Numbered from the stretch's first letter, positions 24,171-35,279 are shown. The stretch is 64,000 nt of DNA from Haliclona indistincta (GCA_964017065.1 OZ024783.1:15546902-15610901), one strand, 5' to 3'. Translations and numbers: made by a program. The notes: generated by a model from the letters alone, not told the origin.

Positions 24171-24616
24171 AGCATAATCTGAGTACCTTCTTGTATGAAC
24201 TAGTTATTTTTCTCTCAGTGTAAAAAGTTCATCCTGGTTCTCCTCTCTGAGTCTACTTGTAGTCATCTTGTCTCACTCAATCAGGACCAGCTGCTGGCAG
24301 TAGTGCAGTATTAATAGATGCACTGAATTATGAGCTCCATGAGTTTACCACCTCAAACCAGAATGTAAGCGGGGCAAGAATGTTGTCTAGTGTGTTATAG
24401 TTTATTTTATCTTCTCTAAAGGCGTGGATCGACTGGTAGAGAGGGAGGGCGTTATGGAGGTGGTGGTGGTGCTAGTTATCATAATGCTGCTTTAGGACCG
24501 ATTCCTGGCGGGTATCGTCCACCTAATAATGCAGCTGCTGCTCGACCTCTTATGGTTAGTCAGTTAGACTAGACTATTGTGGCATGAATAATAATTATTG
24601 TAGTGTCCCTACTATT

Positions 24617-25201
24617 ATTAACCCTCGGCGCATGCGCGAGGGTTAAGGTACTTGCTCTGTCATTCGTTCGATCGTTCGTTCGTTCGTTCGTTCGTTCATT
24701 CTGTCTGTCCAATGAGCTGCAGAGACCATCGCTCACTTCTGAAACTCGGTAAAGGTATGAACAGGCTTAGCATGACAATGGCTTGCAATGTGACTCGTGG
24801 ATTTTGCTAAAGTGCTTTCGTTCTCGAGTTATGTATGGCTGGCTCACCTTGCATGACGGCCGTCTTTGACCTCTCTGACAACAAAAGCGCCCATAGTTTA
24901 CTACCTAGGTACTTGTAGATTCCATCTAAACTGTAGTACAGCTCTGGGGGTGCGTAGACATCTCAAGAAAAAGCCTATCAAAGCCAAGAGCAATGGCTAC
25001 CTACTCGTGTTCACGGTCACGCCCACTTGACACACCTTATCCTTGTGGTCAGCACTTTGCTGTCTTCTGTTTACCAGTACAGTTTCAATAGTAAGCAGGT
25101 TGGCTTTAGCTGCAAGCCTGCAAAGCTCCTTCTGAAAGCCATAACTAGTTAGCAGTGCAGTTTCAATATAGCTACAGCCTATAAGCTAAGCTGCAGGTTG
25201 G
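24617..25201. repeat. Inverted copy of the ACCCTCGGCG repeat family
   Basis: It begins with the palindrome TTAACCCTCGGCGCATGCGC, has a (CGTT)n run, and then matches the 20.4-21.7 kb array on the opposite strand through to the GCACTTTGCTGTCTTCTG block. A gypsy element inserted at its right part (25202). A final scrap, GACGCCGAGGGTTTGTGAAA, lies beyond the retroelement at about 29688. Confidence 0.8.
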
Positions 25202-25206
25202 CACTT

Positions 25207-25414
25207 TGACATGACCTTGTTGTACCTCTTGTAAATTCAGAACAATATCACAGACACACTGTCACCTCATGCACAGTCACCTCTCTGGTTCTATTTAAGT
25301 CTTGTGTCAGGTCATGTGTTGGTTGTTGTATTCTCAGTTCTGTTAGTTGCTAGCTGATCACCAATCATTGCTCATTGCCATCTTGATTCTAATAAAGATC
25401 TTTGAGATATCACA
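25207..25414 (+). repeat. 5' LTR of the gypsy element
   Basis: 208 bp, TGACATGACC to GATATCACA, equal to the 3' LTR at 29423-29630 in my base-by-base reading. It contains a TATTTAAG promoter-like box and an AATAAA polyadenylation signal near its 3' end, the expected short-LTR layout. Confidence 0.93.
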
Positions 25415-25428
25415 TTTTGGCGACGAGG

Positions 25429-26394
25429 ATGGCTCTTCATGGTGCAGTAGGAGAGTTCGACCCTACCAAAGAAGACTGGTTAACGTACAGCCAGAGACTG
25501 AAGTTCTACTTCGAAGCCAATGATGTTGAGGATGCAGCTAAGCAACGTGCTATTCTGCTGAGCGTGACTGGACCAGAAACCTTCAGGTTGCTCAGTAGCC
25601 TTGTCGCACCACTGACTGTGAAAGACAAGACGTTCACGGAGCTGGTGGATTTACTATCTGGACACTACAACCCCAAGAAATCTGCCGCAGTCCACCGGTT
25701 CAAGTTTAATAGCCGAGTTCGAAACCCCAACGAGTCTGTCTCTAAGTATGTCTCAGAACTGAAGAAGCTGGCAGTAGACTGTGCGTTTGGTTCTGCAGAA
25801 GCTCTCAACCAGATGCTGTGCGACCGTCTCCTGTGCGGAATAAATGACGCCAGAATTCAGCGACGTCTACTGACCGAGGAGAACCTCACCTATGATAAGG
25901 CATTCACTATTTGTCAGTCCATTGAGTTAGCCGACCAGAGCACGCAAGCCCTCTCTTCCGAGAAGCCCCCTCCTGCCGACATACACCGCGTTCCTGCTAA
26001 GAAGCCGAGCAAGCTGCCGACGGCCGAATGTTATCGCTGTGGTGGTGCACACTCGTCTTCAAGTTGTCGTTTCAAGACCGCCGACTGCCGGTATTGTGGC
26101 AAGAAGGGACACATTGCTCGCGTCTGCAGATCAAGACTACGCGTCAAGAATCGCGGACGTGGTGGTAAACAACAAGCTGGTGCTAGCAACCCTACTAACG
26201 CTCTCTCTGATGACCGAGCAGACGATGCAGCACAACCGAAAGGACAGCTGAAGCCGCAGTCTGACCTTGAATACAGTTGTTTCCAGTTACATGAGCGGAA
26301 GGACTCCCCTATTGTCGTCTCCATCACTGTTCAAGGCAAACCCATGGCCGGCTATGGAGGTGGACACTGGAGCAGCACTGTCAGTCATCAGTGA
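25429..26394 (+). CDS. gag: Gag polyprotein of the gypsy element
   Basis: The start ATG lies 14 bases after the LTR, within the GGCGACGAGGATGG context. The first ~190 residues are the capsid-like region (FDPTKEDWLTYSQRLKFYF). They are followed by two zinc knuckles, CYRCGGAHSSSSC (CX2CX3HX4C) and CRYCGKKGHIARVC (CX2CX4HX4C), which bind the element RNA. The frame then runs into the beginning of the protease region and closes at 26394. It overlaps pol by 128 bases in a different frame. Confidence 0.92.
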   Translation: MALHGAVGEFDPTKEDWLTYSQRLKFYFEANDVEDAAKQRAILLSVTGPETFRLLSSLVAPLTVKDKTFTELVDLLSGHYNPKKSAAVHRFKFNSRVRNPNESVSKYVSELKKLAVDCAFGSAEALNQMLCDRLLCGINDARIQRRLLTEENLTYDKAFTICQSIELADQSTQALSSEKPPPADIHRVPAKKPSKLPTAECYRCGGAHSSSSCRFKTADCRYCGKKGHIARVCRSRLRVKNRGRGGKQQAGASNPTNALSDDRADDAAQPKGQLKPQSDLEYSCFQLHERKDSPIVVSITVQGKPMAGYGGGHWSSTVSHQ

Positions 26395-29300
26395 ATCTAC
26401 TTATTTGTCGACCTGGTCTAAAGATGAACGTCCTCCTCTCAAGCCCTCCCAAGCTCTTCTCCGCACATACTCTGGTGAGAATCTGGTTGTTTGTGGTGAA
26501 ATAACAGTATCTGTTCAATACAAGAAGCAGGAGAAGCAGCTTACCCTGCAGGTACTCAAGTTCAAAGGTCCTACTCTTCTGGGACGAGATTGGTTAAAAC
26601 ATATCGTACTGGACTGGAAACAGTTGAACACTATTCGTCAAGCATCCCAGAAACGATTGGATCAGCTGCTCGAGGAACACACCGAGGTGTTCAAAGATGA
26701 ACTGGGTTCACTTAAAGATGTCAAGGTTCACATCCATGTCAAGCCTGATGCCCAACCACACTTCTGTAAACCACGCCAGGTTCCCTACTCGATGCGTTCC
26801 AAAGTTGAAGCAGAATTACAGCGTTTGCAAGATACTGGTGTCATCGAGCCGGTACCATACTCTGATTGGGCAGCTCCGATAGTTCCAGTGCTGAAACGAG
26901 ACAATTCTGTGAGGATTTGTGGAGACTACAGGATAACACTGAATCGTGAAGCTATACCAGATGTCTACCCTCTTCCCAAGATTGAGGATCTCTTTGCAAA
27001 TTTGTCTGGTGGAGAATCGTTTTCCAAGTTAGATCTCGCTCATGCGTATCAGCAGCTACACCTTGATGAAGAATCAAAGAAATACACCACTATCAACACA
27101 AGTCGAGGTCTCTTTCAGTATAACCGACTGCCATTTGGTGTCTCCTGCGCTCCAGCTGTGTTCCAGAAGACCATGGAAACTCTGCTACAAGGCATTCCTG
27201 GTGTGTGCAGTTACCTGGACGATATCCTCGTTACAGGCAAGACAGAAACAGAGCATCTCGATAACCTGGGAGCTGTTCTAAGGAAGCTCAAGTCAGCTGG
27301 TATGCGTCTGAAGAAGGAGAAGTGCCATTTCATGATGTCGGAGGTTGAATATCTGGGACACAAGTTGTCAAGCAAGGGACTTCAACCAGCCGATGACAAG
27401 GTTAAAGCTATCTCTCAAGCTCCGTCACCCATCAACATCTCTCAATTGAAATCCTTCCTGGGTCTCGTGAGCTACTACAGCAAGTTCTTACCGAACACTG
27501 CAACTACACTTGCTCCTCTCTACAAGTTGCTCCACAAGGACACTGCCTGGACCTGGGGTAGAGAACAACAACAAGCATTTGAACTTGTTAAGAAACAGTT
27601 AATATCTGACCCTGTTCTCTCTCACTACAGCCCAGATCAGAAGCTGTTACTATCCTGTGATGCCTCTCCCTATGGCGTGGGTGCAGTTCTATCTCATCAG
27701 ATGGAGGATGGTTCTGAGAAGCCCATTGCATTTGCCTCCAGATCGCTATCGTCAGCAGAAAAGAAATACTCCCAGCTGGATAAAGAGGGACTAGCGATCG
27801 TGTTTGGAGCTACTAAGTTCAGACAGTATCTCCTAGGGCGTCACTTCACAATATTTTCAGACCACAAACCACTGATGTACATTTTTGGTGACACGTCTGG
27901 TATACCTAGTATGGCTTCAGCAAGAGTTCAGCGGTGGGCACTCACACTAAGTGCCTATTCTTTTTCTATTTCATACAGACCTGGTGCTGAACTAGCTAAT
28001 GCTGATGGTCTTAGCAGACTACCGCTACCAGATACTCCTGAGGATGTTCCTATTCCTGCAGACACTATTCTGCTACTAGAGTGCCTAAATTCCTCTCCAG
28101 TTACAGCATCTCAGATCAAGAGTTGGTCCTCTCAAGATCCACTCATCTCTAAAGTCCTCAGCTATGTGTTGCAGGGATGGCCTACTGTTACTGAAGATAC
28201 CCTCCTTCCCTATTCCCGACGGAAGAATGAACTCAGCACTCAAGATGGTTGTCTCTTATGGGGAAACAGAGTAGTGATTCCTCCTCCTGGTCGTGAGAAA
28301 ATCATTGACATTCTTCACAACACTCATCCTGGAATGACGAGAATCAAGGCACTTGCAAGATCGTATGTCTGGTGGCCTAACATGGATGCTGCGCTAGAAG
28401 AGAAAGTTCGACACTGTCAAGAATGTCAACATCATCAACGTCTGCCTGCCCGGGCTCCACTTCATCCTTGGGAATGGCCAGAACGTCCCTGGGCAAGAAT
28501 TCATGCTGATTTCGCAGGTCCGTTCATGGGTAAACAGTTTCTACTCATGGTTGACGCTCACTCCAAGTGGCTAGAAGTTCACATCGTACCAACTACCTCA
28601 TCACATGCTGCAATCAGCAAGATGCGAACTGTCTTTGCTGCTTATGGACTACCAGAGATCTTAGTGACGGACAATGGTTCAGCCTTCACCAGCACAGAGT
28701 TTTCTGAATTCACTACTAGAAATGGTATACGCCATGTAACTAGTTCTCCGTATCATCCCTCGACCAATGGTCTTGTGGAACGTGCTGTACAAACATTCAA
28801 GCAAGCTATGAAGAAGAGTTCATCACCATTGGACTCGCGAATTGCTAATTTCCTACTTACCTACAGGCTGACTCCTCATCCGTCTACTGGTACCTCTCCA
28901 GCTGAGCTACTGATGTCTCGCCGACCAAGATCACTACTGGACATGGTCCGTCCTGACATTTCAATAAGGGTCCGTCGAGCTCAGGAGCATCAGAAGTTTC
29001 ATCATGACCAACACTCTCGTTCTCGCCAATTCTCTGTCAAGCAACCTGTCCTGGTTAAGAACTTTGGTCATGGTCCGAAATGGTTAAGAGGTCACATCAC
29101 TCGATGTCTTGGACCACTATCATACAGAGTGTTCCTACAAGATGGCAGATCAGTACGCAGACATGTGGATCATATTCAACCACATCACAAGAGCAGTAGT
29201 GACTCTAATGATCAAGACACTGGTGACTACCTGGACATTCCATTGCCCACATCAGATCCGACTCCATCATCAGTGCCTACCACTCCTCCTCCTCCTACTC

Positions 29301-29425
29301 GAACTCCAACGAGCACCACTCCGGCTCCCTCATCTGTTACTCATCCGTCCACTCCTCCACGCCGGTCAAAGAGAAATTGTGGACCTCCAAAACGCTACGC
29401 TCCTTATGTGTGGGGAGGAAAGTGA
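26267..29425 (+). CDS. pol: Pol polyprotein of the gypsy element
   Basis: Open for 1052 codons. Aspartic protease active site VDTGA near the start; reverse transcriptase with the SKLDLAHAYQQ and YLDD catalytic motifs; RNase H (LLSCDASPYGVGAVLSHQ); integrase with the H-x3-H...C-x2-C zinc module (HNTHPG and HCQECQ) and the D, D, E catalytic residues in HADFAGP, VTDNGSAF and LVERAVQ. It ends in a Pro/Thr-rich tail. The stop TGA is the first three bases of the 3' LTR. Relative to gag the frame is shifted by one base. The protease motif is divided between the two frames near 26340-26362, so expression needs a programmed frameshift, or this copy carries a one-base indel. Confidence 0.93.
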   Translation: MNTVVSSYMSGRTPLLSSPSLFKANPWPAMEVDTGAALSVISESTYLSTWSKDERPPLKPSQALLRTYSGENLVVCGEITVSVQYKKQEKQLTLQVLKFKGPTLLGRDWLKHIVLDWKQLNTIRQASQKRLDQLLEEHTEVFKDELGSLKDVKVHIHVKPDAQPHFCKPRQVPYSMRSKVEAELQRLQDTGVIEPVPYSDWAAPIVPVLKRDNSVRICGDYRITLNREAIPDVYPLPKIEDLFANLSGGESFSKLDLAHAYQQLHLDEESKKYTTINTSRGLFQYNRLPFGVSCAPAVFQKTMETLLQGIPGVCSYLDDILVTGKTETEHLDNLGAVLRKLKSAGMRLKKEKCHFMMSEVEYLGHKLSSKGLQPADDKVKAISQAPSPINISQLKSFLGLVSYYSKFLPNTATTLAPLYKLLHKDTAWTWGREQQQAFELVKKQLISDPVLSHYSPDQKLLLSCDASPYGVGAVLSHQMEDGSEKPIAFASRSLSSAEKKYSQLDKEGLAIVFGATKFRQYLLGRHFTIFSDHKPLMYIFGDTSGIPSMASARVQRWALTLSAYSFSISYRPGAELANADGLSRLPLPDTPEDVPIPADTILLLECLNSSPVTASQIKSWSSQDPLISKVLSYVLQGWPTVTEDTLLPYSRRKNELSTQDGCLLWGNRVVIPPPGREKIIDILHNTHPGMTRIKALARSYVWWPNMDAALEEKVRHCQECQHHQRLPARAPLHPWEWPERPWARIHADFAGPFMGKQFLLMVDAHSKWLEVHIVPTTSSHAAISKMRTVFAAYGLPEILVTDNGSAFTSTEFSEFTTRNGIRHVTSSPYHPSTNGLVERAVQTFKQAMKKSSSPLDSRIANFLLTYRLTPHPSTGTSPAELLMSRRPRSLLDMVRPDISIRVRRAQEHQKFHHDQHSRSRQFSVKQPVLVKNFGHGPKWLRGHITRCLGPLSYRVFLQDGRSVRRHVDHIQPHHKSSSDSNDQDTGDYLDIPLPTSDPTPSSVPTTPPPPTRTPTSTTPAPSSVTHPSTPPRRSKRNCGPPKRYAPYVWGGK

Positions 29426-29630
29426 CATGACCTTGTTGTACCTCTTGTAAATTCAGAACAATATCACAGACACACTGTCACCTCATGCACAGTCACCTCT
29501 CTGGTTCTATTTAAGTCTTGTGTCAGGTCATGTGTTGGTTGTTGTATTCTCAGTTCTGTTAGTTGCTAGCTGATCACCAATCATTGCTCATTGCCATCTT
29601 GATTCTAATAAAGATCTTTGAGATATCACA
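29423..29630 (+). repeat. 3' LTR of the gypsy element
   Basis: 208-bp partner of the 5' LTR without a visible difference, preceded by the purine-rich priming tract and followed by the CACTT target duplication. Confidence 0.93.
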
Positions 29631-29939
29631 CACTTATAGTGGTAAACTCCTGCTGCAATCCCAACTATGGTCTATGGAGCGTAGACGCCGAGGGTTTGTG
29701 AAATGCGTTCATTATTATAGTATCTACAGTGTGTTGCATGTGGTAAGATTTGTTCAGCCATTATAGTTATGGCCTGTTGTTGAATAAAATTAACCCATAC
29801 TGTTTTTATCATCTAATAATTATTACTTATAAGACAATTATAGGTATTCCTCAGATCTTTATAAAATTTCTTCATTTCCAAAATTTTGTACAAAATGCGG
29901 TCACTGACAATTGAGCAGTTATAAACTGCAATACTGCTA

Positions 29940-30325
29940 CGGTGGAACCTCGATTATCCAGACAGCTTTGGTGACCGAAAATGTCTGCATGAGTAGCTGG
30001 ATAAGCGAAAAAGTCTGGATGATGAAAATCAAAACGGTGGCCGTTCTCAAGCATCCAAATTATTGCAATACAAGCTTAGATCATTAAGATCACACTATCT
30101 TGTGTATGCAAACAGTTTTTCCTACTGTGGGGAGGTGAAATAAGCCAGACAGCTTGGGTACACAATTGTAGACAACAGTGTGGTCATTAATTATATTCAT
30201 AACGTGTACAGTGGTGCCTGGTAATTATATTCATCGAATTTTCTGCATACCAAATATCCAATTATCTGTAACAGGCTCTTCCAGCTAGTCTGGATACTAG
30301 GGTATGTATAATCCAGGTACTACTG
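29940..30325. mobile_element. Pogo/Tigger-like MITE
   Basis: Imperfect terminal repeats CGGTGGAACCTCGATTATCC and CAGTAGTACCTGGATTATAC, TA dinucleotides at both outer edges, and internal CCAGACAGCTTTGG / CTGGATAAGCG motifs are typical of short pogo-like elements. 386 bp, non-coding. Confidence 0.6.
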
Positions 30326-31371
30326 TACTAAATTCTTGTGTTTTTACCTTTTTCTGTTAAACACTCTTCATGGCAACAAAAGAAACAAAACTGCAACTAC
30401 GATAGAACCAGACGTCATACTACGTTATATTTGCTCATTATGTACAGCTGCGCCCATATAAAAAATATTAATAAGAAAAAATTATCCTTGTTAATACATA
30501 AATTTTCATTTTTTTCTTATAGCCTGCAAACAATTCTAATCGACCTCCTCTCATGGCTGCGTCTCCTATGATCTACTATCCACCCCCACCTATACGTCAC
30601 CAAATGCCTGGTAATACTTTTCCACGTTGAGCATTACAAACCGGAGCTGGAGCTGGTGCTGGTGCTGGCGCTCAGTCTCATATTCCTGCTGGAAGCATGA
30701 TGACAGCTCCATCTGTAGCTCAAGTCCAACAAAACAGTGGACTTTCTAGTCAGCAAATCTATCAGATGCAGCAATTGGCTGGTGCCGCTGGTGGTCCACA
30801 CTATCCTCTTCCTCACCCATCAATGTTCTCTACTGGTCCTAGTACACAATATAATATAAAGCCGCCTCATCAGCAGCGGCATGTGTACACTCCTCAAGCA
30901 GCTCATCAACCACAGCAGCAGCACACTCAGAGTCAGCCAAAAAGAAGGACTCCTGCTATAAAAATTCTCAATCCTGACACAAACTCTGAAATTGACATGA
31001 GTTCAACACAGTCAACTAGCAGTGGAGCGAGCAGCACTACTCGACTCAGTGATAATCCTGACACACAAGGACAATCTTCAGACATAGAGGATCCCATTGC
31101 AAAAGAGTTCAGAGAGAAAGTTCATGGTAGCATGACTGATGTCCACAATGCAATCGACAAGTCACCTACTGAGACCAAGGCTCCTGTATCCACTGTAGAC
31201 CAGTCATTAGATACCCCCTCCCTGGAACATGTTGCTGATGAGGTGGACATGTCGGAACCAGACAGATCGGCTGAGCAGCCCACTGCCACCCTCCCTCCTG
31301 AAGTCACACAGTCTAATAAAGGTGAAAGCAATGTAGGTGCTGCTTCAGTTGACAGCTGCTTCAGTTGACAG

Positions 31372-32489
31372 CTGCAATCAGTTACTGTAGCTTAACTGCT
31401 CAGATTGCTCGAACAAAATCATGGTTGCATTTGAACGCAATTGCAAACAGGATCACTCACAAAATGCGTTTAAAGAACAATATCGTATAACAGTATGTGA
31501 GTGTTTAGAGTAAAAATGCGCTGATACTACTAAGCATAGCAACTATAGTGTAGTGGTGAGCGAGTAAGCGCGGCTACTTCGACTTTGCTCATGTGTTGAA
31601 TTTGTGTCTGTTAGTGTTTGGCTTTGTGTTCCATTGCAATCAAAATGCATTAAAGCTATACATTGCATCTGAGTGGTATTGTAGCTAAAACTCAAGGTAC
31701 CCAATTTATGCCCCGGAGGCCGTTACTGCAACAGTCGTGATGCTGTTCATACGACCAACTCATGCAACTCATGCATGAAACGCGCCGTGTGATGAACATG
31801 AACGATAGCTCATGCTATACAACGATTATGGGACGACTGCCTAGTAGTTTAAGTCGAGTCAACGGATCCATTTGCCATGCTGCACAAAGATTGTAGCCAA
31901 GTCAACTAGTGGATCGTGTAAAAGTTTGCATATTGAATGACTGTCAAGTATATACTGGGCTTTCATAGTGATCATTGTAAGACGGCCGATGATGTCAAAT
32001 AGCTGCTTTAGAATCAGAATTTTCCAAGCACGTGATCTTCCCTGCTGCGGTATGCCTTAGCAGCCTCGGGGCAGTGCCCCAGCACCCTCGAGGTAGTACT
32101 TGCGTAAAGCATTTGTGTGCATTCGTACTCCTAGTAGAAGTCAGTTGTTCGATCATAACTGACAATGATTGTTGATCTTATGAATGTCGAGTTGCAGTTA
32201 GACATTCTCAGGCTGTGTTACTCGGAGAACTCAACTTTTCAATGCTGGTCAATATCGTCAGTTATTGGACCATCGTCTGACTCATAGACATCACTCACAG
32301 ACCATCATCGTCTGTGAGTGCAATAACTAAAGCATGAACTCACTAACAGTACTGGTTTATTGTGTCTCATGGGTGGCATCGAGTTTGTGTAGTGCTCGAG
32401 TAAAATATAGTGTTGATTGTTAAATATGAAGGTTATTGACTGTTAAATATTACCCTAATAAAATTATGAAGATTATTAGGGAGGCACGG
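31372..32489. other. No gene recognised
   Basis: Spacer after the eIF4G-like fragment. A few local inverted pairs exist (for example around 32280, ACAGACCATCATCGTCTGTG), but no coding signal or element ends were found. Confidence 0.5.
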
Positions 32490-32499
32490 TAGTGACTCC

Positions 32500-33239
32500 T
32501 AGGCATGCGCTTATTATGCTGGAATAATTTTTAGAATAATAGGTAACTGAAAGAATTTGAGAATATTCGAGAATAATCGGTCAAAATTAATTTGATCACC
32601 CATGGTCACGTGTGCATCATCAGGACGATGAATGGAAGCAGCAGTAAACTACGTTCATTCTGTCCATCGAGCTACAGAGATCAGCGTTCACTTCTACGCA
32701 TCGGTAAAGGGTATCAACAGGCTAAGCACGACAATGGCTTGCAATGTGACTCAGTCGTGAATTTTGCTTTCGTTCTTGCGTTATTATGGCTGGCTCGCCT
32801 TGAAAACCATCTTAGACTTCTCTGACAGCAAAAGCGCCCATAGTTGACTACCTAAGTACTTGTAGATTTTATCTAAACTGTAGGATAGCTCTGAGTTTGC
32901 GTAGACATCTTCTAGATTAATGGCTACCTACTTCAGGAATTTCAGTGCATCTATACAAATCTATACAATACAAATCTATACAAGTCTATACAATGCATCA
33001 ACATAAATGGTACTTACCATACTTGTGAAATACATGTATGTAGCTTTAATTTACTTATGGTCCGCTATTATCTTTAATTGCATAAAATTAATGAGCAATG
33101 ATATTAAGCGATGAAAAGATTTACTTGGCGAAAATTTTATGAGAATAATCCTGGAATAATCGGTTAATTTTGTGAGAATAATCTTGAGAAATTCTTAAAA
33201 GAATAATAGGAAAATTTAAAAGAATAATAAGCTCATGCC
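32500..33239. mobile_element. MULE-like non-autonomous element with nested repeat
   Basis: Terminal inverted repeats GGCATGCGCTTATTAT and ATAATAAGCTCATGCC, flanked by TAGTGACTCC on both sides (32490-32499 and 33240-33249). The paralogous sequence at about 34040 shows a single copy of that target. The 9-10 bp duplication suggests a Mutator-like transposase acting in trans. GAGAATAATCGG-type subrepeats lie near both ends. A partial copy of the ACCCTCGGCG repeat family (about 32640-32935) is nested inside. Confidence 0.7.
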
Positions 33240-34745
33240 TAGTGACTCCCTATGTAGGGTTGAACGGGAAAACAAGATGGCGGCTAAATACAATGCATTA
33301 GCGTTCAAACGCTGATATTTCGCCTGGTGATGAATTGTATACGTCAAAAGACACCTAAATCTGCTCTCTGGCGTTGCCCCATCTTACAGTAGCAAGGAGA
33401 TTGCTCGAAATTGTTACTAAAGTGACAAACCTGGAAACGGTGAAAATCGAGTTTCGTCATCTTCGTTTTCTTCCTTTTTTCTTCTTTCTTTCTTGAGCGT
33501 GCCTAGCGCCTTTACGCGAGCAATGCCGAGACCAAAATACCCATGAACAGTCGTGAAATTCTCCTGGCAGGTGCCTTTTGAACTATGTCTTTAGCGAAAC
33601 GCCGAGATAAATTCCGCGATTTCTCGATCGTGATCCATCGTCAGCTAAGTGTTAGACGCCATTATTATGATTGCGCAATACGCACGTGACCATGCAAGCA
33701 GTGGTTAGTATAGCACACGTGACCAAGCACTAGCTTGAGTATTGCCACGCCGTATGGATCACATATTTGTCTTGAGTCTTCGAAGAACGGTAAGCTTGTA
33801 TAGGATCACCATTCTGCGCTTACCAGATAAGTACAACCGCCAACTAGCAAGTGAGGGCGGGGCTCGTATCCACTGCATGCATGCATGCGTAGGCGAGCTG
33901 ATATGTATAGCATAACAATTATTTTTGCTACAAGTTTAAAATTCTTAATAATAAAGAAAAGCCATCAACAACAGGAAAACTAAACCAATGGTGGAAACGA
34001 AGACAGCTCAGTACGTGCATATTATTAGGGAGGCACAGTAGTGACTCCATATGTAGGGATGAACGAGAAAACAAGATGGCGGCTACATACAATGTATTAG
34101 CGTTCAAACGCTGATATTTCGCCTGGTGTTGAATTTTATACGTCTTTAGACACTTAGATCTGCTCTCTGGCGTTGCCCCATCTTACAGTAGCAAGGAGAT
34201 TGCTCGAAATTGTTACTAAAGTGACGAACCTGGAAACGGTGAAAATCGAGTTTTGTCATCTTCGACTCTTCGTTTTCTTCTTTCTTTCTTTCTTTCTTTC
34301 TTTCTTCTTCTTTCTTTCTTCCACTCACCTAGCGCCTTTACGCGAGCAGTACCGAGACCAAAACATCCACGAACAGTTGTGAAATTCTCCTGGCATGTGC
34401 CTTTTGAGCTTTGTTTTTAGCGTAACGGCGATCTAAGTTCCGCGATTTCTCGATCGTGATCCATTGTCAGCTTAGTGTTAGACGCCATTATTGTGATTGC
34501 GCAATACGCACGTGACCAAGCAAATGGGTAGCGCACGTGACCAAGCAGCTAAAGTATTGCTGCGCCGTGTGGATCACTATCACGGAGAACACACACCCGG
34601 CATTTGCCTGGAGTCTTCGAAGAACGGTAAGCATGTGTAGGATCGCCATTCTGCACTTGCCAGATAATTATAACCGCCGTATAGGTCTACAAACAAGTGT
34701 GGGTGGGGCTCGTATGCACTGCATGCATGCGTAGGTGACTAGGCA
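33240..34745. repeat. Tandem duplication of about 0.75 kb
   Basis: 33240-33960 and 34022-34745 align over most of their length, from TAGTGACTCC, ATGTAGGG and ACAAGATGGCGGCTA through TGCTCTCTGGCGTTGCCCC to CTGCATGCATGCGTAGG. The ACAAGATGGCGGC motif followed by a TTTCTT-rich tract resembles a promoter-proximal region, but no adjoining ORF is convincing. The second copy contains a (TTCT)n run at about 34277-34320. Confidence 0.8.
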
Positions 34746-34883
34746 GACCTGATACGTACAGCTTAACAATTTTAGCTACAAGTTTAAGAACAACAGGAAT
34801 ACTAAACTAATGGTGGAAACAAAGACATTCTCCGTACATGCATGATATTGAACTGCACTTCACTAAAAAGAAAAATGGACACA

Positions 34884-35279
34884 AACAAGAAATTAAAAAG
34901 ATTTCTATCGAAATCAAAAGGATGTAGTGATGAAGAAATCTACCACTGGTTCACAATGTAAACCAACAAGGAACAAGCATAGAATGGTAACACGATTGAC
35001 TTGCTAACAGACCATAGATCCCTACATCAGTGGCTGTACATAAGATCAATATTTTGTCACAAGCTGAATTCTATTCAAAGTGTCAGTTAACAGTAAATAG
35101 CTTAACTAGCTATAGTCTGGCCACAGCAGCCACTGATGTAGGGATCTATGGTCTGTTAGCAAGTCAATCGTGTTACCATTCTATGCTTGTTCCTTGTTGG
35201 TTTACATTGTGAACCAGTGGTAGATTTCTTCATCACTACATCCTTTTGATTTCGATAGAAATCTTTTTATTTCTTGTTG
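34884..35279. repeat. Fold-back element, copy 1
   Basis: Arms of about 150 bp (34884-35038 and 35120-35279) are near-perfect inverses. The outer ends read CAAGAAATTAAAAAGATTTC, and the inner ends contain GACCATAGATCCCTACATC. The spacer of about 80 bp has no ORF. Long arms and lack of coding make this a fold-back MITE. No target duplication could be fixed because copy 2 abuts it. Confidence 0.8.

Larger units (their letters stand above)
25207..29630 (+). mobile_element. Complete Ty3/gypsy LTR retrotransposon
   Basis: 4424 bp from TG to CA, flanked by the 5-bp target duplication CACTT (25202-25206 and 29631-29635). Order: 5' LTR, primer-binding-site candidate TGGCGACGAGGA (from 25418), gag, pol (protease, reverse transcriptase, RNase H, integrase), purine tract GGGGAGGAAAG, 3' LTR. 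The integrase lies after RNase H, which defines the Ty3/gypsy order. No envelope gene is seen. The LTRs appear identical, so the insertion is recent on an evolutionary scale. It sits in the intron of the eIF4G-like fragment, same strand. Confidence 0.95.
24422..31368 (+). pseudogene. eIF4G-like gene fragment, split by transposons
   Basis: Exon 24422-24554 encodes an Arg/Gly-rich and then Pro/Ala-rich segment (YGGGGGASYHNAALGPIPG) and ends in phase 0. The next exon begins at 30523 (after CTTATAG) in phase 0 with PANNSNRPPLMAASPMIYY. Reading continues in the same frame to 31368 through Gln-rich sequence and the motif KRRTPAIKILNPDTNSEI, which resembles the conserved stretch in the N-terminal half of translation initiation factor eIF4G. 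An in-frame TGA at 30628-30630 interrupts this exon, and the sequence ends at 31368 before any MIF4G domain. The intron holds a repeat copy, a complete gypsy element and a pogo-like element. It is probably a broken duplicate of the eIF4G gene, although a sequencing error at the TGA and further exons outside my recognition are possible. Confidence 0.5.

Noticed and set aside
26031..26327. Antisense and alternate-frame ORFs inside gag and pol
   Set aside because: Shadows of the retroelement coding frames.
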